From: JAKBCQ01 sp021807585
GTDB taxonomy: Bacteria; Planctomycetota; Planctomycetia; Isosphaerales; Isosphaeraceae
Assembly: GCA_027325115.1 (NCBI GenBank)
Contig: DAHWFG010000259.1
Coordinates: 1 to 5,889 of the forward strand
Direction of reading: 5' to 3'
Length of the DNA stretch: 5,889 bases
The notes under the pieces are model-generated. The model did no database searches. It saw only the letters and a program-made list of their open reading frames with translations, and had not been told where the DNA came from. Shown here piece by piece: positions 1 through 5,640 of this stretch (the stretch's first letter is position 1; every line of letters starts with the position of its first letter). The position numbers and the translations under genes are program-made.

Positions 1-703
1 CCCGATTCGTTCGATCGACGATCGCTTCTCGGCGTTCGCGGTCGACCCCGGCGCGTCGATCGTCGCTTTCGATTTTTTCGACGATCGTCGATATCGCCTC
101 GGCGTATTCGCGCGCAATCGCTCCGATCGCAACTCGAGAATTATGATATATATCGATGCGATTATTGAGATCGAATTCGTTCCGTATTTTAGAAGTACCA
201 AGATTACTTGAATGAAAATGATAATACCATCTGATGATGTATTGGGCTTCTTGAGGACGCGGCGACTTCAAATGAACTTTGGTCGAGAACCGATCGACGA
301 CGGGATCGAAACGGAGGTTTCGGTGAATCGTCTCGGCTGGATCGGCGAGAGACAAAAGCCAGGGAGCGTATCGGAAGATGTCCGAATTATTCGAAAGAAA
401 TGCTTTAATGTGCTCCGTTTCGATTGACCGACGAATGTATTCCGCGATTGCTTGATCTTGGATCCGTTTTTCCTCGTCGGTCGTCGCGAGATGTCCGAAC
501 AAAAATTGGATCTCCTCGGTCGCCTCTCTGTTTAGCGAAACATGCTCATAATAGAACCAAAGCATGCCGATAGTAACGACGAGCCAAACCGAAACGAAGA
601 AGACGAGCCCGATCGGCGAGCGCCGTCGTGTGTTTTTCGAGGCGCGAAGCTCGGGCTCGCGAGCGATTACCGAAACGTCGATTCGTGTCGGATTCGACTT
701 CAT
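1..703 (-). CDS. Unknown single-pass membrane protein, 3' end cut by window edge
   Basis: An open frame runs from an ATG at 703-701 to the low-coordinate edge without a stop, giving at least 234 residues; the C-terminus lies outside the window. A Shine-Dalgarno GGAGG (complement of 710-714) sits 6 bases before the ATG, which supports this start. Residues 1-29 are polar and basic (R-R-R just before the helix), residues about 31-52 form one strongly hydrophobic segment (starting IGLVFFVSVW), and the rest is hydrophilic, with charged and probably helical stretches near 57-100 and 195-234. By the positive-inside rule the short N-terminus is cytoplasmic and the large domain is outside. There is no CxxCH, histidine cluster or other motif I recognise. 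It follows the oxidase genes on the same strand, but the 114-base gap means co-transcription is uncertain. It does not look like CcoG, CcoH or CcoI. Bases 141-240 are only about 30% GC, far below the respiratory genes. Function unknown; that it is a real gene is likely from its open frame, ribosome site and clean membrane helix. Confidence 0.72.
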   Translation of the reverse strand, partial: MKSNPTRIDVSVIAREPELRASKNTRRRSPIGLVFFVSVWLVVTIGMLWFYYEHVSLNREATEEIQFLFGHLATTDEEKRIQDQAIAEYIRRSIETEHIKAFLSNNSDIFRYAPWLLSLADPAETIHRNLRFDPVVDRFSTKVHLKSPRPQEAQYIIRWYYHFHSSNLGTSKIRNEFDLNNRIDIYHNSRVAIGAIAREYAEAISTIVEKIESDDRRAGVDRERREAIVDRTNR

Positions 704-709
704 GTTCGG

Positions 710-714
710 CCTCC
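710..714 (-). promoter_or_regulatory. Ribosome binding site of the unknown membrane protein
   Basis: The minus strand reads GGAGG here, 6 bases before the ATG at 703-701. It decides the start of a gene whose other end is not visible. Confidence 0.65.
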
Positions 715-763
715 GCGGGCGATCCGAAATTCGTCCGATAAAACCGAGCTTACACCGCGGGAT

Positions 764-786
764 CGATCGTTCGCAAACGATCGTTC
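764..786. repeat. Intergenic dyad and direct repeat between the ccoP-like gene and the next gene
   Basis: CGATCGTT at 764-771 and AACGATCG at 776-783 form a perfect 8-base inverted repeat with a 4-base loop. The same stretch also contains CGATCGTTC twice as a direct repeat (764-772 and 778-786, a 14-base period), and a third CGATCG lies at 791-796. It sits in the 114-base gap (704-817) after the stop of the CcoP-like gene. On the minus strand no T-run follows the hairpin, so it is not a standard intrinsic terminator. It could be a weak terminator, an mRNA-stabilising hairpin or a protein-binding site, or simply an effect of the CGATCG-rich genome. I see no convincing -35/-10 promoter pair in this gap. 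Confidence 0.4.
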
Positions 787-817
787 AATACGATCGAATC
801 GAAACACCAATGCTTTT

Positions 818-1669
818 TTACTTTTTCTCGGGTTCACCCCCCGCTTTCTTGGCGTCGGCGGGTTTGGCGGTCTCGGCGGCTTTCGCTTTGGCGTCGCCTC
901 CCGACCCTTCTTTCGAATCCCCGCTCGCTTTGGCTTTGGCGTCGCCGCTCGCCTTCGTTTTGTCGTCTCCTTTGGGCGCCTCGGCGGCGGGCTTGGCGTC
1001 TTCCTTGGTGATCGCGGTCAGTTCCTCGGCGGTCCACGGGTTCGACCGAGATTTCTCGGCTTCACGCGCCGCGGCGATCGTCGCGGCGTCGATCGCGTCG
1101 GCCTTGTTTCCCCACTCTTGTCGGATGTAAGTAAGCACCGCGGCGATTTGATCGTCCTTCAGCTTGGCGCCGAAAGCGGGCATGTTGCCGTTGAATGATT
1201 CGCCCGCCACTTTGACGTTCCCTTGAAGCCCGTTGAGCAAGATTCGCGCGATCCGCGCGGGCGATCCCTGAACCCATTCCGATCCCGCGAGCGGCGGATA
1301 TTGCCCGGGAGTCCCTTTACCCGTCGCCTGATGACACGACACGCACCCCTGCCCCGTGAACAGCTTTTTGCCGAGCGTCACGGGATCGACAGGCGCAGCG
1401 GGCTTGGCCGACCCATAAAGCATCGAAGGCTTGTATTCATCATAAATATCGGAACGAAAATCACCGCTATACTTCTGCAAATAAAAACCGCCCCAAAAGA
1501 TCAGCGCGCCGAAGACCGCGGCGAGCCAGGGAGGGATCGGTTCGTAGCCGTCGCGCGGGTCGCGTCGCTCACGGAGGATCGGAGCGTGCAAGCCCTGCAC
1601 GTCGTACCGCTCGTGCGTTTCGGTTTGATCGTCGTGCTCGTTCGAACGCGCGGTTCGAGGTTCGCTCAT
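818..1669 (-). CDS. ccoP: CcoP-like membrane-anchored monoheme cytochrome c of cbb3 oxidase
   Basis: A 283-residue protein that should carry electrons to the oxidase from outside the cytoplasmic membrane. Residues 1-46 are polar and charged, about 47-66 form one membrane helix (PPWLAAVFGALIFWGGFYL), and a class I cytochrome c domain covers about 95-187. The heme site is C109-V-S-C112-H113 and the likely axial methionine is M163 in GNMPAFG. Residues about 224-283 are a low-complexity tail rich in Lys, Ala, Gly and Asp with GDAKAKA-type repeats. Classical CcoP (about 300 residues) has two CxxCH motifs; this one has one, and the tail occupies the place of a second domain. The N-terminal anchor and the location straight after ccoO support the CcoP role. 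The ATG at 1669 overlaps the ccoO stop as ATGA and has AGGAGG 10 bases upstream, so longer in-frame starts are rejected. A general name such as cytochrome c oxidase-associated cytochrome c is equally fair. Confidence 0.88.
   Translation of the reverse strand: MSEPRTARSNEHDDQTETHERYDVQGLHAPILRERRDPRDGYEPIPPWLAAVFGALIFWGGFYLQKYSGDFRSDIYDEYKPSMLYGSAKPAAPVDPVTLGKKLFTGQGCVSCHQATGKGTPGQYPPLAGSEWVQGSPARIARILLNGLQGNVKVAGESFNGNMPAFGAKLKDDQIAAVLTYIRQEWGNKADAIDAATIAAAREAEKSRSNPWTAEELTAITKEDAKPAAEAPKGDDKTKASGDAKAKASGDSKEGSGGDAKAKAAETAKPADAKKAGGEPEKK
885..946. repeat. 14-base direct repeat encoding the GDAKAKA tail motif
   Basis: GCTTTGGCGTCGCC occurs at 885-898 and again at 933-946 (plus-strand reading), 48 bases apart and in the same frame. 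Both copies encode the G-D-A-K-A-K-A motif of the CcoP-like tail. This suggests that the tail grew by in-frame duplication or slippage. Confidence 0.6.
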
Positions 1670-2283
1670 GGCGTTTCCGCCTCCTTCAACGGGGTCGTGT
1701 GATCGAGCGCCTGTAAATACGCGACGAGCGCCCTCGCCTCGGCTGTCGGAACGATCTCGTAGCCCGCCGCGGGCTTCCATTCCTCGGGAAGCTCGAGCGC
1801 GAGCTTCGAAGGCTCTCCCGTGATCTTCCGCTTCTCATATAAATACCGAAAAGAAGGCATCACCGATCCCGGCGAGGTGATCCTGGGATTGTACAAATGA
1901 AGATGATGCCACTTCGAACTCGGCTGCCGCGCGCCGATGTTCGCCAGATCGGGCCCCGTCCGATTCGTTCCAAATAAATGAGGTCGATCATACATATAAT
2001 CACGTGCAACAGTCCTGCGCGGTCCCCAGCCGCGTTCGATGTCGGCGCCGAAGCCCTCGGGGCGAATCTGCTGCGTGTGGCAGTATACGCAGCCGCCGGC
2101 GACATAAACGCCTCGCCCTTGCGCCGCGAGCCCGCCGAGCGGCTTGGGGTACGTATCGCTCGATCCCTCGATCGCGACGGGCTCGATGTTCCCAAGCTGC
2201 AAATACGGCAGGAACACGAGCCCCAGCCAAGCCGACGCGAACGTCAGCATCACCCCGACAAAAATCGTCGCGGCGTGATTCAT
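1666..2283 (-). CDS. ccoO: cbb3-type cytochrome c oxidase subunit II (monoheme cytochrome c)
   Basis: A 205-residue protein, the membrane-anchored monoheme cytochrome c that feeds electrons into the CcoN active site. One N-terminal helix lies at about residues 5-27, followed by a periplasmic heme domain. Heme attachment is C65-V-Y-C68-H69 in the typical CcoO setting G-G-C-V-Y-C-H-T-Q-Q-I-R-P. The probable axial methionine is M142 in SVMPSF. Other family features are R-T-G-P-D-L-A-N-I-G at 108-117 and the W-H-H-L-H-L-Y-N-P-R run at 125-134. Length matches usual CcoO (about 200). The ATG at 2283 shares ATGA with the ccoN stop and has AGGAGGT 9 bases upstream; an in-frame start at 2304 would lie across that ribosome site and adds a non-conserved leader. 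The 3' end overlaps the start of the CcoP-like gene the same way. Confidence 0.95.
   Translation of the reverse strand: MNHAATIFVGVMLTFASAWLGLVFLPYLQLGNIEPVAIEGSSDTYPKPLGGLAAQGRGVYVAGGCVYCHTQQIRPEGFGADIERGWGPRRTVARDYMYDRPHLFGTNRTGPDLANIGARQPSSKWHHLHLYNPRITSPGSVMPSFRYLYEKRKITGEPSKLALELPEEWKPAAGYEIVPTAEARALVAYLQALDHTTPLKEAETP
1680..1686 (-). promoter_or_regulatory. Ribosome binding site of the CcoP-like gene
   Basis: The minus strand reads AAGGAGG, 10 bases before the ATG at 1669-1667 and inside the end of ccoO. It fixes the start at 1669 rather than at the upstream in-frame start at 1780. Confidence 0.75.
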
Positions 2284-3854
2284 GACGCGGGCACCTCCTC
2301 CCACGCCGGCGGAGACGCGAGCAATCGCGCATATTCGCGCGGGTCGTCGAGCAACGTCGGCTCATATCGTCGCTTGCCTAAATGAAGCATGTTCATCGTA
2401 AAAAGCGTCGCAAACGCCGCATGCCCCGTCGTCATCAACACCCCCGCCAAACTCCTCGACCAAAGATAGGGTATCAGCATCTTCACAATATCAAGAAAGG
2501 GAACCTTGGGATCGTTCATCGCCGCTCCCTGCAAAACCCCTCCCCAGGTCAGGCCGATCCAGTAGATCGCCATGCCCCCGGCCGTCCCCCAAAAATGAAC
2601 GCGAATCAACCGCGCCGAAGCCCACTCCCAACCCGTCAATCGAGGCATAATGTAATACAGAGCGCCGAACATCGTCATCGTGAAGAACGAGTAAACGCCT
2701 AAATGCGCGTGTGCGATCGTATAATGCGTGAAATGCGTCACCTCGTTCCAATCGCGCAACGATTGAAACGACCCCTGCATGCTCACCGCGGTGTAGCTCA
2801 TCGCGCCGAAGACGATGAACCTGAGCGTCGGGCTGTATTTGAGAATCGCGAACCGGCCCACCATCGTGAAATGGTGATTGATCGCGACCGTTCCCACCGG
2901 AATCAACATCATCATGCTCGCCACAATCGACACCGTCACAAGCCACGCCGGAACGGGCCCGCCGATCAAATGATGAGCACCCGCCCAATTGTAAAAAAGC
3001 GCGAGCGACCAAAACCCGACGATGCTCAAATAATAACTGTGCACCGGCCTGCCGAGAACCTTCGGAATCAAATAATAAATGCTCGCCAAACCGATCGGAG
3101 TCAGCCAAAGACCCAAAACGTTGTGCGCGAACCACCAGTTCACCGAAGCCTGGGGCGATCCCGCCATCGGCCGATACACCATCAAAAGCTCGACGACCGT
3201 ATAAAGCCACGGAAACCAAAAGATCGCGCCGAATATATACCACTGAGAAACATATACATGCGCCTCGCCACGATCGTGAAACGTCGTCGCAACCGAAAGA
3301 GCCACAATTGAAAATGCAAACACAAGTAACGGTGGAATATACGGGGGAAATTCGATCCACTCGATCGACGTCCCCTCGCCGCGAAGAATCCCGATCGTCC
3401 CCCACAGCACCGCGACGTTCCAGATCGCCGCGGCCGCGACCAACAGCCTCGGAAAACGAAGCTCGGCCTTGGCGAGTCGCGCCGTCAACCAAAGAATCAC
3501 GCCGATCCCCGTCGGCGAAGCCCAGCCGTAAATCATCGTGTTCAGATGCGCCGGCCTCACCCTGCCGAACGTCAGCCACGAAGCTCCGTCAAGAAATTCG
3601 GGCGTGTGCAACTTGATCGAGGCGAGCATCGCCAAAATCGACCCCGCGAGCAACCAAAACACCCCGCCCGTAAAAAAGGTGAGAACAGGCACGCGCGTGG
3701 ATTCGTCGACGCGCGATCGCCGCCGCGCCGCGCGTTCGGGATCGATCGGTCGCTCCCCCGCCAGATCCCGATCGGACGCGCGACCGTTCGCTTTGCCGCC
3801 GCGAGGGGCGGGAGACGCGGGAGACGAACTCGATTCTCGCCGCGGATCACTCAT
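2280..3854 (-). CDS. ccoN: cbb3-type cytochrome c oxidase subunit I, catalytic
   Basis: A 524-residue heme-copper oxidase core that reduces oxygen to water at the heme b3/CuB site. Hydrophobic helices run from about residue 56 to 490. Ligands can be placed by comparison with the family: H103 (low-spin heme b) in RPAHLN, H244 (CuB) in FAHN, H294 and H295 (CuB) in AGAHHL, H382 (heme b3) and H384 (low-spin heme) in IAHAHLG. Y288, six residues before H294, fits the cross-linked tyrosine of cbb3 enzymes. The NorB-type glutamate after the first CuB histidine is absent (HNVLGLW), so this is an oxidase rather than a nitric oxide reductase. The first 50 or so residues are a Ser/Pro/Arg-rich polar extension. 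Q360 (SMQG) stands where proteobacterial CcoN, as I recall it, has glutamate in STFEGP. The ATG overlaps the ccoS stop as ATGA; the nearest GGAGG (3870-3874) is 15 bases away, a loose spacing that suggests translational coupling. Confidence 0.96.
   Translation of the reverse strand: MSDPRRESSSSPASPAPRGGKANGRASDRDLAGERPIDPERAARRRSRVDESTRVPVLTFFTGGVFWLLAGSILAMLASIKLHTPEFLDGASWLTFGRVRPAHLNTMIYGWASPTGIGVILWLTARLAKAELRFPRLLVAAAAIWNVAVLWGTIGILRGEGTSIEWIEFPPYIPPLLVFAFSIVALSVATTFHDRGEAHVYVSQWYIFGAIFWFPWLYTVVELLMVYRPMAGSPQASVNWWFAHNVLGLWLTPIGLASIYYLIPKVLGRPVHSYYLSIVGFWSLALFYNWAGAHHLIGGPVPAWLVTVSIVASMMMLIPVGTVAINHHFTMVGRFAILKYSPTLRFIVFGAMSYTAVSMQGSFQSLRDWNEVTHFTHYTIAHAHLGVYSFFTMTMFGALYYIMPRLTGWEWASARLIRVHFWGTAGGMAIYWIGLTWGGVLQGAAMNDPKVPFLDIVKMLIPYLWSRSLAGVLMTTGHAAFATLFTMNMLHLGKRRYEPTLLDDPREYARLLASPPAWEEVPAS
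2293..2299 (-). promoter_or_regulatory. Ribosome binding site of ccoO
   Basis: The minus strand reads AGGAGGT, a full match to the 16S anti-Shine-Dalgarno core, 9 bases before the ATG at 2283-2281. It lies within the last codons of ccoN and supports the start at 2283 over 2304. Confidence 0.8.
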
Positions 3855-4066
3855 GATCGTTTCGTTGCGCCTCCGGCGGGTTTCGGTCTTTGTCCGGGGA
3901 ACGAATCGGTCACTCGTCCGATCGGCTCGTCGGCGTCAAAAATCGAAGTCGCTCCTCGTTGAAAATTCTCGAGCTGACCCTTCCGCATCGCCCACGCAAG
4001 CGCGACGACCGCCGATCCGCCGAAAAGCAAAGCCGACGCAGCGAAGACGACGTAATTGAGTGTCAT
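3851..4066 (-). CDS. ccoS: cbb3-type oxidase assembly protein CcoS
   Basis: A 71-residue protein with one N-terminal helix (about residues 4-26) followed by W25-A-M-R-K-G-Q-L, matching the CcoS/FixS hallmark of a membrane helix ending in W-A-x-R-x-G-Q. The family's acidic stretch is present as IFDADEPIG (42-50). CcoS is known to be needed for cofactor insertion into the cbb3 oxidase catalytic subunit. In many bacteria ccoS ends a separate ccoGHIS operon; here it sits directly before ccoN with no ccoG, ccoH or ccoI in view. The ATG at 4066 overlaps the upstream stop as ATGA, and its own stop overlaps the ccoN start as ATGA. There is no clear Shine-Dalgarno before it, so translation probably depends on coupling to the preceding gene. 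The C-terminal 20 residues are polar and not conserved. Confidence 0.88.
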   Translation of the reverse strand: MTLNYVVFAASALLFGGSAVVALAWAMRKGQLENFQRGATSIFDADEPIGRVTDSFPGQRPKPAGGATKRS

Positions 4067-4431
4067 GGCTTGTTCACGCTTTCTTGTTTTTTCGTTTGAC
4101 CGCGTTCCACCGACTTCGACTTCGCCGCCGATTCGGCGTAAAGCAGCATCGCTCGATCGATCGGCACGCCGACGATCTTTTTCTTGGCGTCGACCAATCG
4201 ATACGTCGAGAGAACCTCGTCCTCGCTCGCACGAAGCTCTTTGAGCCTTTCGGCGGGGGGCTTCTCCTCGATCGGCTTGTTCCGCTCGCCCGCGGTGAGC
4301 GCGTACATCAAAAGCACCAACGCCACGAACAACAACAGGCTCACCGCCACCCCCGCGAGCGTCGCAATCGGCCAGGGCTTGGGAGGGGGATCGATTTCGT
4401 CTTCGATCGCTTGAACCGTCTGAGTTGACAT
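4063..4431 (-). CDS. Small single-helix membrane protein between ACIII and cbb3 genes, function unknown
   Basis: A 122-residue protein. Residues 1-20 are acidic and proline-rich (DEIDPPPKPWP at 11-21), about 22-45 form one membrane helix, and the remaining 75 residues are charged, with a Lys/Pro-rich linker, a predicted helical part (ERLKELRASEDEVL, 61-74) and a motif reading VGVPIDRAMLLYA (87-99). I recall similar small proteins, with an L-x-x-Y...VD...(I/V)PI-x-x-A-M pattern, beside ACIII genes in other bacteria, but no function is known to me. It may be an accessory subunit or an assembly factor of the ACIII-oxidase unit; the location supports this and nothing in the sequence proves it. 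The ATG at 4431 has AAAGGGG 7 bases upstream (complement of 4439-4445) and follows actF by 21 bases. A TTG one codon earlier is a less likely start. The stop overlaps ccoS as ATGA. Confidence 0.82.
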   Translation of the reverse strand: MSTQTVQAIEDEIDPPPKPWPIATLAGVAVSLLLFVALVLLMYALTAGERNKPIEEKPPAERLKELRASEDEVLSTYRLVDAKKKIVGVPIDRAMLLYAESAAKSKSVERGQTKKQESVNKP

Positions 4432-4438
4432 CAAATAT

Positions 4439-4445
4439 CCCCTTT
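4439..4445 (-). promoter_or_regulatory. Ribosome binding site of the small membrane protein
   Basis: The minus strand reads AAAGGGG in the short gap after the actF stop, 7 bases before the ATG at 4431-4429. It favours that ATG over the TTG at 4434. This is the only junction from actE to the ccoP-like gene that is not an ATGA overlap. Confidence 0.55.
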
Positions 4446-4452
4446 CATCGGC

Positions 4453-5640
4453 TTATGTGTTCCTGAAAGCGATCGATTCAGCGAGCGCGGGATCGCCCGA
4501 AGGGACGAGCGCACATCGTTCGCAACCGCGACACACAAGCGCCGCCAATCCCGCGCCGAGCGCGACCGTCGTCGATACGTCGAGCCAAGAAATCACCGGC
4601 GCCGCGGGCGTCAGGTTCGGCATCACCATCCAATACAGATCCAGATAATGAAACGCGAGCAACCACGCCGCAACCCCCGCCATCACCGCGCGGCTACGCT
4701 TCGTCGTCCGCGGCATCAAAACAAAAAACGGAATCACAAAATGACCGAAGATCAACAAGTAATTCCAGCCGTTCCATCCGGGAACACGCCGATTCAGATA
4801 CCACGCGGTCTCCTCGGGCAAATTCGCGTACCAGATCAGAAAATACTGCGAAAACGCGATATAAGCCCAGAAAATCACGAAGCCGAACGTGAGCTTGCCG
4901 AGATCATGAAGATGTTCTTTGGTGATTGATTCTTTTAAATATCCCGCGGCCTCGAGCGCCAGGATCAAAAGCGTAAGCGCAGCGAGCGCCGCCAGGATCG
5001 ATTGAATCCAAAAGTAAACGCCAAAGATCGTTGAATACCAGTGATAATCGAGCGACATCAACCAATCGAACGCCGCGATCGTCGTCGTGATCCCCAGCAA
5101 GACGAGCCCTGGAGCGCTGATCGCCCGCATCCGCCGCGTGAGATCGGGGTTTTTCGTCCGATCCTGCTCGATCGAAAGCCGCGCCAGAAGCTCGGCCAAG
5201 ATCGCCCACGACCCCAGGCAAAAAAGCGCCGCGATCAAAAATCGAGGCGTGTTCAACCAGGCGCGCTTGAGCTCGAGCACGCGATCAACCGTCGCGCTCG
5301 GCCGCGCCCACGCGTACAACCTCGGGAGCAGAAAAATAATCGGCGCGAACGAAAGCACCGCCCAGCGCAGAGTCCGCGCCGTATTTTCGAGCAGCCTCCG
5401 AACGACGATCGACCAAACCGCTGACGACGCGTGGTGCGCCATCACCCAAAACAGAGCGCCGAGCGCGATCGAAGTCGCGAACGTATACGCAACCAGATAC
5501 GAGAACGCGAACCGATCCGGATCGAACGCCCCCCCCGCGAGCGAAGCCGCCGCCGCCAAAACCGCGATCAACGTCGCGATCCGAGTCGCCTTCGGACCCG
5601 TCGTCTCGGTCGCTCGATTCCCCGATCCAAGATCGCTCAT
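4453..5640 (-). CDS. actF: Alternative complex III quinone-binding membrane subunit ActF
   Basis: A 395-residue polytopic protein, the second NrfD-like integral membrane subunit of alternative complex III (quinol:cytochrome c oxidoreductase). Hydrophobic segments run from about residue 21 to 369, consistent with roughly ten helices. Family signatures seen are AAFDWLMSLDYHWYSTIFG (189-207), HDLGKLTFGFVIFWAYIAFS (245-264), QYFLIWYANLPEETAWY (265-281) and the GHFVIPFF segment (299-306). The C-terminus ends in the typical GDPALAESIAF (382-392). Length is normal for ActF (about 400). Odd: C370, C373 and C376 form a C-x2-C-x2-C cluster just after the last helix, where other members as I recall them have a basic stretch. 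The ATG at 5640 overlaps the actE stop as ATGA, with GAGGTGA 4 bases upstream; the in-frame start at 5733 would put 31 extra polar residues over actE and is rejected. Confidence 0.95.
   Translation of the reverse strand: MSDLGSGNRATETTGPKATRIATLIAVLAAAASLAGGAFDPDRFAFSYLVAYTFATSIALGALFWVMAHHASSAVWSIVVRRLLENTARTLRWAVLSFAPIIFLLPRLYAWARPSATVDRVLELKRAWLNTPRFLIAALFCLGSWAILAELLARLSIEQDRTKNPDLTRRMRAISAPGLVLLGITTTIAAFDWLMSLDYHWYSTIFGVYFWIQSILAALAALTLLILALEAAGYLKESITKEHLHDLGKLTFGFVIFWAYIAFSQYFLIWYANLPEETAWYLNRRVPGWNGWNYLLIFGHFVIPFFVLMPRTTKRSRAVMAGVAAWLLAFHYLDLYWMVMPNLTPAAPVISWLDVSTTVALGAGLAALVCRGCERCALVPSGDPALAESIAFRNT

Noticed and set aside
212..427. 71-residue plus-strand open frame near the start of the window
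   Set aside because: It is opposite a much longer minus-strand frame (1-703) that has a ribosome site and a membrane helix; no supporting motif of its own.
764..783. Intrinsic terminator after the CcoP-like gene
   Set aside because: The hairpin is short and no T-run follows it on the minus strand; kept only as a dyad of unknown role.
542..1198. Long plus-strand open frames over the CcoP-like gene (also 564-1130)
   Set aside because: They lie opposite a clear cytochrome c gene, have Arg/Phe/Gly-biased composition, and show no domain; they are antisense shadows of GC-rich coding.
1670..1780. Upstream in-frame start of the CcoP-like gene at 1780
   Set aside because: It would overlap ccoO by over 110 bases; the ATG at 1669 has AAGGAGG and the ATGA overlap.
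2491..3579. 362-residue minus-strand frame inside ccoN
   Set aside because: It is an alternative frame of ccoN with Arg/Asp/Gly-rich composition and no membrane segments; ccoN has all catalytic ligands.
2280..3854. Nitric oxide reductase NorB instead of CcoN
   Set aside because: The NorB glutamate after the first CuB/FeB histidine is absent, the oxidase tyrosine Y288 is present, and ccoS and ccoO flank the gene.
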